A DNA stretch of 64,000 nt from Euleptes europaea (GCF_029931775.1 NC_079320.1:55383521-55447520), one strand, 5' to 3'. Shown: positions 27,201 through 34,347, counted from the stretch's first letter. A program made the numbers and translations. Notes: generated by a model not told the origin, from the letters alone.

Positions 27201-30200
27201 TCTAACATTGCTTTCCCACCTTTACTTATTGCTAAGTGACTGGGACCTCTTCCTGTTGTTTCCCACAGGGATTTAGCTACAGATCTTCTTATGATGATTC
27301 CTAATAATGAGCTACATTTAGTAAAGCTGTGTGCTTTCTATCCTGGAGGCACAGCAGAGATAAATGACTTACATGAAAAGGTACGTTTAAAAGGCCACTC
27401 TCTCTTAATTATTTACATCGATAGCAGATAATGTTTTAAATTTATTTAACATCTAGATATATTTATGATAGCTGGGATAAAACTATTTTAATCATTATCT
27501 TGTTTGTTCATTCTGTTTCCTTGTGCTTCATATTTGCTCTCTGAGTCACGTGTGTGCAGGGAGACAAAGGTATTGGATAAGTTGATCATTTCTCTCTTAT
27601 AGAGAAAAGTTACCTATATACAGATGAAGTTTATATACATAACAGAGATGCTGAATTATGATTTTAGAGTTTTACTGTAATGACATCAGCATGAAAAACT
27701 TTCATGTAGGCTAGATATCATTATAAGAGCCCCGTGGCGCAGAGTGGTAAGCTGCAGTAATTGCAGTCCAAAGCTTTGCTCACGACCTGAGTTCGATCCC
27801 AATGGAAGTTGGTTTCAGGTAGCCGGCTCAAGGTCGACTCAGCCTTCCATCCTTGCGAGGTCGGTCAAATGAGGACCCAGCTTACTGGGGGTAAAGGGAA
27901 GATGACTGGGGAAGGCACTGGCAAACCACCCAGTAAACAAAGTCTGCCTAGGAAACGTTGGGATGTGACGTCACCCCATGGGTCAAGAATGACCCGGTGC
28001 TTGCACAGGGGACCTTTACCTTACCTTAGATATCATTACAGTTTCCTGAAGCAAATGGTACTGTAGCTTTGTTTGAGGTTGATCCAGTCAAGTGCAGATA
28101 TAATCGCTACATTCAGTGAAGACCTACAAAACTCAACAGAACCCTGTTTTCCTTCTCCCTGCCAACTTGAATGGAACAGCATGCATACAGGCATTACAGG
28201 AAGTGGGAAGTCTATGTGTGCCTCCCATGTCTCCACTCATCCCTCTCTCTCTCTTTTTTACTTCAACCTACAAATTGCTGGTGCTCTTGAGCATAACTCA
28301 CTTGCACAGTGCAGAGACAGAGTAATCATTGCAGATATGAAAGTTGCGCATGGCCTTTCTGTTCCCTCAATGCCTACTTGTGTGCTCATGTTGGTGGATG
28401 AGACAAGAACTCTGCAAGACTTCTCCATGTGTTGGCACTGCTTTCTTGTTCAACTGGATCAAGCCTCTGTTGTGCACCATACCAACTTTATACCTTGCAA
28501 TGGAATAACTTTTTCATGAAGGAGAGGGCTATTCATGGCTACTAGTAAAAATGGATACTAGTCCCGTTGCATACCTATTCCCTGCAGGATCAGAGGAGCA
28601 GGCCTATTATTTCGGTGCTGTGGAACACAGGCAGGACAATGCTGCTGCAGTCGTCTTGTATGTGGGCTTCCTACAGGCACCTGGTTGGCCACTGTGTAAA
28701 CAGACTTGATGGACCTTGGTCTGATCCAGCATGGCCTTTCTTATGTTCTTATGTACAAATGGCATTAATTTATCCTGTAAATGTTTTCTTTTTCAGTGCA
28801 GCCTACCAGATGTAGAAGAATGTATGCAATTAGCACAAACAGCTGAAACTGAAGGAAATACATTTGGGTCAATAAAGTATTATTTGTTGACTATAGAACC
28901 AGAAAAAGCACTTCCTATAGGCATTAAGTATGTCAAAGGTAAGGTTCTAAATAATAGGGAAAAGATGTACATTTGTTTGCTTGGTTTCTCTGTCCTGCAG
29001 ATGTTGATTTTTTTTTGTTTCCATTTCTCAGAACAAATTAGTAACTCTGGTTGGACCCTTGACTCAGTCTGCCCATTTCTTGATCTTCTAAGTTATATAC
29101 GCACAGAGAGGCTGTTGCTGCATAAATGTAGCGAGTAAGTATATTTCTCCCTATAGCTAAGTAAGCAAATGTTGACTATTTTAATTACTTTTACAGATGT
29201 GCACTTGGATATTCCTGAGCTGAAAATATTTGTGTCTCCCAAATATATCTGGGATTTTGTATGTGTCAAAGCACAGCTGACTTATCGCAACCCCGTAGAG
29301 TTTTCAAGGCAAGAGAAATTTGGAGGTGGTTTGCCATTGCCTGCCTCTGTGTGGGCTGAGATAGTTCTGAGAGAACTGTGACTGGCCCAAGGTCACCCAG
29401 CAGGCTTCATGTGGAGTAGTGGGGAATTTAACCCTGTTTTCCAGATTGGAGTCTGCCACTCTTAACCACTATACAACACTGGCTATCTAAGGGATACTGA
29501 AAAATGGGTCCTGAAAAAGCCTGAAAATATTCAGGATTAATTAGGAATACCAGTATCTGGTGTTTGCAGACTCTGTTTTTTTCCCCTTTTTTTAATTTTT
29601 AATTAATTAATTTATTTATTAACTTATTTTATTAGATTTTTATCCTGCCTATCCTCCCAAATGGGGCTTGGGGTGATTAACAACATAGTAATACAATAAC
29701 AATTTTTTAAAAATGACAGTTTCAATAAAATCCAATTACAAGCTCAGCACACAGCAAAGTAGTGCTCTAAGCATTAAAAAATCAGCAGTTTTGATGGTAG
29801 TAGTATGCCTAGTGGAATAACTCTGTCTTACATGCCCTGTGGAACATTGAAGTCTAGCAGGGCATGAGTTTCTCATTCTGTGCTGGAGTTGGTTTGTGTC
29901 AGTTTCATACCATACCGGTTATTTGGAGCCCGGAAAAATAAATAATAGATTTTTTTTTTAATGAGATGAGCTGGAAAACCTGGCAACCACTCTGAGGCCT
30001 GATTGATGAAGGGAGTTTATCTAAGCCACCCATTCACCAGCTGTGTGGCGAGGGGTGGGGCGTGAGGAGGGTGCTCCCTTTGTGCTCGGTAGCATTCATC
30101 TAAACCCTAGCTGCTGTATGGCATGGGGGGTGTCGGTGGGGCTTGGCACCTTTCCACACAATTGTGTGAATGAAATAAATAAGGTGCCAACTTTTTTAAA

Positions 30201-33200
30201 AGCCATACATTTTTCTTGCCGCTTTGATTTGCTAATAACAAAATGAATAAATAAATGGCATTTCCTCTTTTAAAACTAGGATGGGGAAAAAAACGGATGG
30301 AATGCTTGTATAGCTCTGACATAACCAAAGGGAATCTAATATAATCAGAGATGACCAATCCAAGACTTACAATTGTAGCTGTGGCAACATGTGCAATGTA
30401 TTTATTTCTAGTTGTCTGGAATATTACTGGTGAAACAGCACTTTTATGCAATTGCCAACCTAGAATTCTTTGTAACACAATACATTGAGAAACTAGGATA
30501 TGTTCAGTGTTGCTGACTTCAGAAAGGCTTCTGAGCTTTTCTTTCATAAAAATACAGCATCAGTACATAGAGGCATTAAGTCATCTTTTCCAAGTTCAAA
30601 AGACCTGTTTGCTGTGTGTCTGTTGTCCTCTGAAAACACAAAAGCGTAACTTTGCTCTGCTGTATTCCTTCTCTCTCTCTCTTTTTTTTGTGGGAAACAG
30701 TCTTTAGCTGAAGTGGTGGTATCTGTTTATCTAAGGGGGCATGGGGTGTTTGTGTGTCAATAATCCTCTTGCAAAACTAATGGTGCAAGATAATAGAATC
30801 TTGGTTGTTTTTTATTAATACAATTTTGTTTCAGACTTCGAAATGAGTTGTTAATACTGTGTGGCTATATTGGTGCTCTGCTGGCTATTAGAAGACAGTA
30901 TGCTAGTATTGTACCTGCACTTTATGAATATACAAGGTAACAGCCTTTGTTTCTATAACTGTTACATCAAAAAGTCTCAGCTGGGATTACAATGTGCTTG
31001 TATACTTTCCTGTTTCCCCGTAGTTAATTAATCTGGAATCCCAGTCTGCCAGTAACTGCAAAAACAATTTCCACAAACTACTACTGTTGTCCCATTAGCT
31101 TTTGAAAATTCATAAATCCTTTTGAAATGTGACTAATGTAGCTCAAATGGATTTTAACCAATTTAACAGCAGTTACAAGTTCTGTGCAATGACTATTTGA
31201 CTTAATTGGGGTTTGGCATCAACATACAAAAACAAATTACATTCCTCATTGTGAGGGACTTGGGCTTTCCACCTTAATACTTTGCAATAATTGACCATTT
31301 TTTTAACCTAGTTGTATGTAATACTTTATGGGAGGGGCTTGGGGGAGGGGCTGTGGCTCAGTGGTGGAGCATCTGCTTGGCATGCAGAAGGTCCCAGGTT
31401 CAATGCCTGGCATCTCCAGTTAAAGGGACTAGGCAAGCAGGTGATGTGAAAGACCTCTGCCTGAGACCCTGGAGAGCCGCTGCCGGTCTGAGTAGACAAT
31501 ACTGACTTTGATGGACCAAGGGTCTGATTTGGTATAAGGCGGCTTCATGTGTGTTCATGTGTGTAGAGTTGTAGTTTGTTCAGATGGAATTGAATTATGG
31601 CTGCTAAAGATGGAAGTCATTATTGGGGTGTGCAGGAAGTCAAGGGCAGCTTGCTATTCTGTGACATGTAGGCCATCAGGTATTTTTCTTTAACTCTGTG
31701 GTCACCTAACTCCAATTTCCCTGGTTTATGGAAAACTTTGATCTGGAGAACAGATTACTAAAGCGCAAGGGGTTGTTGGCTCATAGTGAGGCCTGCTGAT
31801 TGTAAGAGGTTATTAATATTATTATTAACCTCTTACAATTATGAAAATATTTTTTTTCTTGGTGGTTATAAGATTTGCAAAGTGCTCTATAACAAGGCTG
31901 GGCAAAGGGCAGAAATAATTGCAAGTTTTGTTTGTAAAACGATTTGTGTAATATATTTTATGGAATTATTTGTAGCATAGTTAGCATTATGGTAGTAACT
32001 GAGTAAGTCTCCGTCATAGACTGCTAGAGTATATTATCTTTCAAAACTTGCCACTGCATTTTTCCAGCCAGCTTTTGAAAAGACGGGAAGTGTGTGTACC
32101 CTTGAAAATTGAACAACTGTCTGAGGAACTTGATGCTTGGAGAGCTTGTACTCGGTCATTATACAAGTAAGTGTACGTAACAGAAATGTGGATATTCTAA
32201 ATTCTGCTATTCCTTCCTTTAAGAGGGGACTAATGTAGCAGGAATTCTGTGGAAATGTAGATGCAATTTTTTAAATTCTCATCTGGTTGGCATTACTAGA
32301 ATTTTATAGCAAATATATTTCATTTCTCTTGCAGATCTACTGAAGAATTACCATGTACACCTCCATCTGAATTGCAACAAGAGGTTTCTTCAACACTAGT
32401 ATCTCGAATAAAAGAAGAACCTCTGAAAGGAATGATAGGACCAGATTATGTTACAGGCTCTAACCTTCCCAGTCACTCAGATGTTCATATCTCTTGCTTG
32501 ACTGGATTAAGGATACAGGTACTAGTTAATACAACCAAGTTATTTGTAAAACCTTTACAAAAAGAGTTGGTATTTGCATTAAATAATGGTGTTGCTGGGT
32601 TCCAGAGCTAAAACTAGTTATCCCAGCTGCTTAGTGCTCACCTTCAATACAAAGAATCATAAAGTTGGAAGGGGCCATATAGGCCCACCCACTGCTCAAT
32701 GAAGGATCAGCCTAGAGCATCCCAGACAAGTGATTGTCCAGCCGCTGCTTAAAGACTGCCAGTGAGGGGGAGCTCATCACCTCCCTAGGTAGCTGATTCC
32801 ACTGTCAAACAACTCGTAGTGTAAAAAACGTTTTCCTAATATCCGGTCGGTAACTTTCCGCCCATAATTTAAACCCATTATTGTGAGTCCTATCCTCTGC
32901 TACCAACAGGAAGAGCTCCCTACCCTCCGACAGCCATTCAATCATGTTTCCCTTCAACCACCTCTTCTCCAGACTAAACATTCCCTAGTCCCTCAGCCTT
33001 TCCTCATAGGGCTTGGTCTCCAGACCCCTGATCATCCTCGCCGTTCCTCTCTGAACCCTCTCCATTCTGTCCACATCCTTTTTGAAGTGAGGCCTCCAGA
33101 ACTGCACCCAATACTCCAACTTACAGCTCTGAGTTTTTCACTGGTTCAATTTGTGCATCCCAACCAAAGAACAGCCTTGCCAGCTCCCCACTTACATTGC

Positions 33201-33664
33201 AGCTACTGAGATTCTTTGGAGCTGGTGTACACTTTTAGAGACAGAGGGACAGGGAGGGAGAGAGAGATGGCTGAAGGGTTGCAAAAATAAAAGATGGATG
33301 GTAGGGAAATTGGCACAGGAATGATGCTGTGAAGGGGCTAGTAGCCTTAGTTCTTCTTAAGTCAGTTTCTTACTCTATTATAAATGTAATCTTCATCTGA
33401 AAGATGGGCTTTGTACCTATTTGTATTAATTTCAGATAAGGGCAAGGAAAGGATTTTACTTCTGTTATAATTGTTCTGGTCTCAAAGTACTGTAAATGAA
33501 ATGTATATTTTCCTGTGCGTGTTTGTATTTCCTTCATTGTTCAGGGTCCAGCGTTTTTTCTGGAAGATGGAAAGTCTGCTATTTCACTGAATGATGCATT
33601 GATGTGGGCAAAAGTGAATCCCTTCTCTCCTTTGGGAACAGGAATACGGCTCAACCCATTCTGA
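3194..33664 (+). CDS. WDR17: WDR17, WD repeat domain 17 (3' part, 19 coding exons)
   Basis: This is the C-terminal 802 residues of WDR17, a WD40 protein whose molecular role is poorly defined. I recognise it from long near-identical stretches to mammalian WDR17 as I remember it, such as VFSGHTAKVFHVRWSP, ISGSWDYTIKVWDT, ISCLTGL and the C-terminus FSPLGTGIRLNPF. The first four exons carry the last WD40 blades (GH...WD signatures). The later exons encode a helical, TPR-like region. All 18 internal junctions have AG/GT borders, and exon lengths sum to 2410 bases, which keeps one frame (1 + 803 codons including TGA). The preceding exons lie upstream of the window. Introns are loaded with transposons, but none interrupts an exon. 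The gene converges on SPATA4. Identity is very sure; function is inferred from the family. Confidence 0.96.
3713..4007 (+). mobile_element. tRNA-derived SINE, 'CCCCGTGGCGCAGAG' family
   Basis: It starts gccccgtggcgcagagtgg and ends ggtgcttgcacaggggac. The target duplication attcaacta is seen at 3704-3712 and 4008-4016. Other copies lie at 16364, 27726 and 62732. Internal tRNA-like promoter boxes are expected from the family. Confidence 0.85.
4792..5356. mobile_element. hAT-like DNA transposon (MITE) inside the SINE
   Basis: Terminal inverted repeats cagaggttcc... and ...gggaaccgctg are hAT-type ends. An eroded 8-bp target duplication is compatible (ctctagtc / ctttggtt). The interior holds short direct repeats of catggagcacttttcaa. 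A LINE piece is inserted at 4931-5292. Confidence 0.55.
4931..5292 (+). mobile_element. Truncated non-LTR retrotransposon 3' end
   Basis: An open stretch reads CVCGLSQHDTLQHVIINC, a CCHC-like zinc-knuckle pattern of LINE C-termini. The copy ends ccaataaaggt plus (GATT)n. The target duplication tgacagtagta flanks it at 4920-4930 and 5293-5303. The clade is uncertain (CR1/L2-like). Confidence 0.65.
5820..5984 (+). CDS. WDR17: WDR17 exon w2
   Basis: 165-bp exon with acceptor ttttgcag and donor gtaagc. It encodes DMIATGCEDKNVRVYYLATS and then the blade VFSGHTAKVFHVRWSP ending in SGSDDG. It joins exon w1 in phase and splits the final glycine codon (GG|T). Confidence 0.94.
6530..7340. other. GC-rich island in a WDR17 intron, unclassified
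   Basis: About 800 bp of strongly GC- and CpG-rich DNA lies in otherwise AT-rich intron w2-w3. It contains gcctttataaaggcct, a perfect palindrome with a TATA-like core, at about 6731-6746, and a GC box ccccgcccc shortly after. Open frames are present in several phases but none resembles a protein I know. It may be an alternative promoter/CpG island or a fossil retroelement end. Confidence 0.45.
7465..7740 (+). mobile_element. Chimeric SINE: tRNA head, 5S-like middle, BovB tail
   Basis: Bases 7465-7590 match the tRNA-type SINE (gtggtatagtggttt, gaccttgggccagtcaca). From about 7590, ggttagtatttgaaggggag and aaggaataccaggg match the 5S-derived SINE. The end ggtcgccataagtc...tgacttgatggcg is the BovB/RTE-type tail. 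This is a three-part mosaic read directly from the sequence. Confidence 0.75.
8230..8432 (+). CDS. WDR17: WDR17 exon w3
   Basis: 203-bp exon with acceptor ttgcag and donor gtaaaa. It encodes a full WD40 blade: TVRIWDYTQDACINVLSGH, then LLWNSEIPYLLISGSWDYT and IKVWDTRDGTCLDTVYDH. Open sequence runs past the donor into the intron, but the WDR17 match stops at DVYG, which places the splice site. Confidence 0.95.
8579..8728 (+). CDS. WDR17: WDR17 exon w4
   Basis: 150-bp exon with acceptor ctttttag-type tract (tcttttag) and donor gtgggt. It encodes LTCHPSRPFTMASCSRDST and VRLWSL, the last recognisable WD40 blade, then NILADRPWDEIIGHT. The upstream intron is only 146 bp. Confidence 0.94.
8970..9100 (+). 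CDS. WDR17: WDR17 exon w5
   Basis: 131-bp exon with acceptor tttaatag and donor gtaagt. It encodes PLLCGKVSRDIKQEVDKL and RKLRWFSECLS, a conserved segment just after the propeller. It ends on a complete codon. Confidence 0.93.
9561..10180. repeat. GC-rich dispersed repeat, unclassified, copy 1
   Basis: It begins ggctgcaatcctaaaaag and ends ccttcaggaatgggc. It resembles the complement of 48361-48972, with shared blocks around ctcaatggggc, gggaggcggc and tcaggaatgggc. A BovB fragment is inserted at 9623-9776. The subterminal ggctgcaatccta suggests a DNA-transposon-like unit. Confidence 0.5.
9623..9776 (-). mobile_element. BovB/RTE LINE 3' fragment inserted in the GC-rich repeat
   Basis: In the minus orientation it reads the BovB C-terminal coding end and the tail ...cgacttgacagcacttaac. 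The target duplication catgccagcat is at 9612-9622 and 9777-9787. It is a strongly 5'-truncated insertion. Confidence 0.8.
10226..10351 (+). CDS. WDR17: WDR17 exon w6
   Basis: 126-bp exon with acceptor aatttcag and donor gtaagc. It encodes NLWDLVAVIKGQDDSLLPQ, then NYCKGIMHMKHLIRFKM. Both borders are in phase 0, so the exon is symmetrical and could be skipped without a frame change. Confidence 0.93.
10879..11925 (-). mobile_element. Possible fossil LTR-type sequence
   Basis: A moderately GC-rich block in intron w6-w7 has a TGT-like edge at 10879 and a minus-strand AATAAA-type signal near 11300. It shows no coding remnant. Family and outer boundary are not certain. If correct it is a solo, broken, old relic. 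Confidence 0.22.
11925..11995 (-). repeat. LINE/SINE-type 3' tail fragment
   Basis: The complement of a tail of the type ...gccctgagattcggctcagg followed by (TAAA)n-rich sequence. Similar fragments lie at 14500-14552, 29590-29720, 52725-52860 and 53675-53830. Confidence 0.4.
12330..12515 (-). mobile_element. CR1/L3-type LINE 3' end
   Basis: It starts cataagaaaggccatgctgg and contains cacagtggccaaccaggtgc. The opposite-strand copy at 28514-28754 has the same sequence in reverse. This is a common reptile LINE terminus. Confidence 0.7.
12705..12938. mobile_element. Miniature palindromic Penelope-like element, family A
   Basis: Two arms of about 95 bp are almost perfect complements (ggttatccgggctgtgtgac ... 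and its mirror), joined at cactgaaggaca. A 13-bp target duplication atttctacatatg flanks it (12692-12704, 12939-12951). The right arm has CTGAAGA at 12818-12824 and GAAA at 12845-12848 around a GCC/GGC stem, a hammerhead-like core. It has the same termini as the coding element at 23115-24813 and no coding part. Confidence 0.8.
13044..13199 (+). CDS. WDR17: WDR17 exon w7
   Basis: 156-bp phase-0 exon with acceptor ctaccag and donor gtaagg. It encodes AQELTTVKMSKFGGGIGAPS and ERLKEAAEIHLRLGQIQ, a strongly conserved helical segment. A miniature Penelope-like palindrome ends about 105 bp before the acceptor. Confidence 0.94.
14500..14552 (+). repeat. SINE/LINE tail with (AAAAT)n
   Basis: ggggagggtgggctataaat is followed by an AAATA microsatellite. 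It is a bare 3' tail remnant of a retroposon. Confidence 0.5.
14633..14697 (+). CDS. WDR17: WDR17 exon w8
   Basis: Small 65-bp exon with acceptor gttttag and donor gtaaag. It encodes WDKALSVAPGVSVKYWKKLM and splits an arginine codon (AG|G). It is recognised by its WDR17 match and by frame continuity with both neighbours. Confidence 0.93.
15160..15292 (+). CDS. WDR17: WDR17 exon w9
   Basis: 133-bp exon with acceptor tttattag and donor gtacca. It encodes RADQLIQEENDDVIPYCIA and TGDVKKLVKFYTSRGQLK, ending LLLAQ. The helical-repeat character is typical of the WDR17 C-terminal half. Confidence 0.94.
16004..16095 (+). CDS. WDR17: WDR17 exon w10
   Basis: 92-bp exon with acceptor tttctag and donor gtgagt. 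It encodes AACEGNMQTSQSSASNISAH and FEGNNLEDYN. It is the least conserved exon here, a serine-rich probable linker, but it keeps frame and good splice sites. Confidence 0.88.
16364..16668 (-). mobile_element. tRNA-derived SINE, 'CCCCGTGGCGCAGAG' family
   Basis: Minus-strand copy ending at ccccacggggctcc. The target duplication cacaaataa is at 16355-16363 and 16669-16677. Confidence 0.85.
17191..17795 (+). mobile_element. L1 LINE, 5'-truncated 3' end
   Basis: The coding remnant includes KPSINIWREKIWIYMRMAKL and TDFLHGKDMEKFKQTWSKA, the C-terminus of L1 ORF2. It is followed by a 3' UTR, AATAAA and a poly(A) tail. A 13-bp target duplication gtttcaaaacttt lies at 17178-17190 and 17796-17808. The tail sits about 95 bp before WDR17 exon w11. 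Confidence 0.88.
17891..17990 (+). CDS. WDR17: WDR17 exon w11
   Basis: 100-bp exon with acceptor tcctgcag and donor gtaaag. It encodes LLHEVSKELAEWYFQDGC and ACCHLAVENIE. An L1 insertion (17191-17795) ends only 95 bp upstream of this exon. Confidence 0.93.
17991..20106 (+). other. WDR17 intron w11-w12, mostly non-repeat
   Basis: About 2.1 kb in which I recognise no transposon apart from short low-complexity tracts. Poly-C and poly-T runs occur near 19129-19175. A CTCF-like motif is at 19511-19525. No exon is supported. Confidence 0.5.
19511..19525 (+). promoter_or_regulatory. Candidate CTCF motif
   Basis: cctgtagggggcgca matches the CTCF core CCASYAGRKGGCRSY at most positions, including AGGGGGCG. 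It lies inside an intron. Only a motif match supports it. Confidence 0.35.
20107..20246 (+). CDS. WDR17: WDR17 exon w12
   Basis: 140-bp exon with acceptor gagcaag and donor gtaaga. It encodes LAMANLIRGNELELAVSMG, TVLGECAAQATHYALELLA and RKCMTITT. The start at CTT is chosen because it continues the phase-0 frame of w11. The joint with w13 lacks a longer segment that I recall in the human reference protein. Confidence 0.9.
21187..21214. repeat. Poly-C/(CA)n microsatellite
   Basis: A run of C followed by about nine CA units, read directly. Similar simple tracts occur at 262-281, 13273-13290 and 39820-39843. Confidence 0.9.
22299..22395. repeat. Short squamate-type interspersed repeat (GGCTGCAATCC...TAGACCTGCTTAG)
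   Basis: ggttgcaattctaagaacac, then cttctgagtagacctactta. Sister copies are at 38900-38990 and 48890-48972, and a related piece (gtcaatgggcttagaaggg) is at 57429-57475. Probably an old DNA-transposon derivative; class inferred only. Confidence 0.5.
22738..22924 (+). mobile_element. 5S-rRNA-derived SINE with BovB-type tail (5' truncated)
   Basis: ggaagctaagcagggtcag, ccctggttagtatttggatg and ggagaccaccaaggaatacc follow the 3' half of 5S rRNA. The tail ggatcgccataagtcggctg and cttgacggcac ends in (CA)n like BovB. The 5' part is missing. Confidence 0.85.
23115..24813 (+). mobile_element. Penelope-like retroelement, family A, with inverted arm
   Basis: A 14-bp target duplication ttgaacagctcatt flanks it (23101-23114, 24814-24827). 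Bases 23115-23789 are the inverted complement of about 24107-24780, and the sense part with coding capacity runs from about 23850. Each end carries the family hammerhead-like core (CTGAAGA 24690-24696, GAAA 24717-24720 on the right). Partial copies with an inverted partner are typical of Penelope elements. It is 5' truncated. The arms are highly similar, so it looks moderately young. Confidence 0.85.
23850..24460 (+). CDS. Penelope-like ORF fragment: RT tail plus GIY-YIG endonuclease
   Basis: The open frame reads NGYSRNGIRRAIKPNKN, VFLPFIKGVTDRMEKLLKKH and the GIY-YIG signature GVYRIPCSCGQVFIGTTKC, then TRIKEHERYCRLGQPEKSAV and YFVRLHREAIEIHKHQHNFN, ending at a TAG. This is the C-terminal part of Penelope polyproteins: the end of the reverse transcriptase, then the endonuclease that nicks the target. 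The catalytic RT core is absent. The GIY motif is GVY and the YIG motif FIG. The same region is mirrored in the inverted arm at 23600-23789. Confidence 0.85.
25246..25551 (+). mobile_element. tRNA-derived SINE (GCCAGCGTGGTGTAGTGG type)
   Basis: Starts gccagcgtggtgtagtggtt and ends with gtcggcatataaaagccaac plus (TTC)n. Minus-strand copies are at 29290, 42494 and 51404. Confidence 0.85.
26085..26470. mobile_element. Palindrome-ended repeat interrupted by a hAT MITE
   Basis: The left end gggttggatccaacca and the right end ggctggattcaaccc are imperfect inverted repeats. The body resembles 63735-63880 (cctttgaccac, gaattagatgagattgaaaa). A hAT MITE is inserted at 26172-26377. Likely a non-autonomous DNA transposon. 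Confidence 0.5.
26172..26377 (+). mobile_element. hAT-type MITE (TAGGGTTGCCA family)
   Basis: Ends tagggttgcca...tggcagccct-a with a perfect 8-bp target duplication ctgggggt (26164-26171, 26378-26385). It is nested in the repeat at 26085-26470. Confidence 0.85.
27269..27380 (+). CDS. WDR17: WDR17 exon w13
   Basis: 112-bp exon with acceptor tcccacag and donor gtacgt. It encodes DLATDLLMMIPNNELHLVK, then LCAFYPGGTAEINDLHEK. It follows the 7-kb intron that houses the Penelope-like element. Confidence 0.93.
27726..28026 (+). mobile_element. tRNA-derived SINE, 'CCCCGTGGCGCAGAG' family
   Basis: gccccgtggcgcagagtgg to gtgcttgcacaggggacc. A 14-bp target duplication tagatatcatta(t/c)a is at 27712-27725 and 28027-28040. 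Confidence 0.88.
28437..28513 (+). repeat. 77-bp segment shared with the Penelope-element centre
   Basis: tgctttcttgttcaactgga through aactttttcatga recurs at 23790-23866 with about two differences. Here it abuts a CR1/L3-type LINE end. Its origin is not known. Confidence 0.7.
28514..28754 (+). mobile_element. CR1/L3-type LINE 3' end
   Basis: aggagagggctattcatggc through ctgatccagcatggcctttc, ending cttatgttcttatg. It is the reverse counterpart of 12330-12515. It stops about 40 bp before WDR17 exon w14. Confidence 0.7.
28797..28938 (+). CDS. WDR17: WDR17 exon w14
   Basis: 142-bp exon with acceptor tttttcag and donor gtaagg. It encodes CSLPDVEECMQLAQTAETEG and IEPEKALPIGIKYVK. A CR1/L3-type LINE end (to about 28754) stops some 40 bp before the acceptor. 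Confidence 0.93.
29032..29134 (+). CDS. WDR17: WDR17 exon w15
   Basis: 103-bp exon with acceptor tttctcag and donor gtaagt, after a 93-bp intron. It encodes QISNSGWTLDSVCPFLDLL and SYIRTERLLLHKCS. Confidence 0.93.
29290..29490 (-). mobile_element. tRNA-derived SINE fragment (GCCAGCGTGGTG type)
   Basis: Diverged minus-strand copy with cccaaggtcacccagcaggc and ttaaccactatacaacactggc. Confidence 0.6.
29590..29720 (-). repeat. LINE-tail fragment
   Basis: ttttatcctgcctatcctcc and caaatggggcttggggtgat, preceded by (TTTA)n, match the complement of a common reptile retroposon tail. Confidence 0.45.
30835..30936 (+). CDS. WDR17: WDR17 exon w16
   Basis: 102-bp exon with acceptor ttgtttcag and donor gtaaca. 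It encodes LRNELLILCGYIGALLAIRR and QYASIVPALYEYT, one of the most conserved blocks. Confidence 0.94.
31343..31557 (+). mobile_element. tRNA-derived SINE (GTGGCTCAGTGG type)
   Basis: gctgtggctcagtggtggag, cttggcatgcagaaggtccc and gtgatgtgaaagacctctgc, ending ggcttcatgtg. The best-preserved copy of this family here; others are at 4721 (split) and 60389. Confidence 0.85.
32068..32166 (+). CDS. WDR17: WDR17 exon w17
   Basis: 99-bp exon with acceptor ttttccag and donor gtaagt. It encodes QLLKRREVCVPLKIEQLSEE and LDAWRACTRSLY. Confidence 0.94.
32335..32518 (+). CDS. WDR17: WDR17 exon w18
   Basis: 184-bp exon with acceptor ctcttgcag and donor gtacta. It encodes STEELPCTPPSELQQEVSST, then RIKEEPLKGMIGPDYVTGSN and HISCLTGLRIQ. 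Open sequence continues past the donor, but the homology ends at IQ. Confidence 0.93.
32649..33125 (-). mobile_element. CR1-type LINE 3' region
   Basis: In reverse it ends with the CR1-type tail (complement of atcataaagttggaagggg). The body includes agctgattccactgtc, attgtgagtcctatcc and caattttt-type spacer. It lies between WDR17 exons w18 and w19. Confidence 0.7.
33545..33664 (+). CDS. WDR17: WDR17 terminal coding exon w19
   Basis: 120 coding bases from acceptor attgttcag to the TGA at 33662-33664. It encodes GPAFFLEDGKSAISLNDALM, then WAKVNPFSPLGTGIRLNPF and the stop. This matches the WDR17 C-terminus and fixes the end of the gene. Confidence 0.96.
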   Translation, partial: GPAFFLEDGKSAISLNDALMWAKVNPFSPLGTGIRLNPF

Positions 33665-34295
33665 CTAATAGAAAACTCCATTCTTTAAAAAAATGAACAC
33701 CATGCCAGTTACTAGTACTTTACTTGTATTAGCAGAAGCATTTGAGATTGTATCTTCTTGAAGAACATTTTATGAACTTTGCAGGTTATGAACTTGTTTT
33801 TATATTGACTTATTTGATAATCCAAAGAAAAATGAATGTAGATCATTGACAGTCTTAGGCTTTTTAAAAGGATTAAAATGCTGTTTCTGTGAACAAACTT
33901 GAAAGGCACCTAAAGAACTATCTGTATCTTATAAAGCTGCAAAAATAGCACAAAATATGTTCATATCTTGAAACAAATCCATGCATAAGTAACTTATACT
34001 TCTTTGAACAGTTACTGTGAGCTGCTTAACCACCAGCCTACAAGCAGGAGTACATGCTCCAGTTTTTAGATCAAATTTGTGTTTTTATCCCCTCCATGAA
34101 AATACAATCTACTCAATGTTATCTTGGCTCCAGGCCCTTTGAAATGAATTATGCAGATACTATGCATGATGGATTGTGCTGTAGTAACCTAATATCTGTT
34201 CCATAAGTGTAAATTAAACAGTTGTATAGTAAATACAGATTATTATTTAGCAAATATTTTGGAGTACTGAGTTTTACACCTCTACTGGTATTTAA

Positions 34296-34347
34296 AAATT
34301 ATTTTATAACTTTGAATAACTTTATTTGAATGTAGTGATACTTTCCT
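34296..34347 (+). repeat. 52-bp perfect direct repeat, copy 1
   Basis: aaattattttataactttga through gtgatactttcct is identical to 34896-34947. The copies are exactly 600 bp apart, inside the WDR17 3' UTR. Confidence 0.95.

Noticed and set aside
31343-31420. Possible tRNA gene
   Set aside because: It has tRNA-like promoter boxes, but no cloverleaf was recognised and it continues into SINE body shared by other copies.
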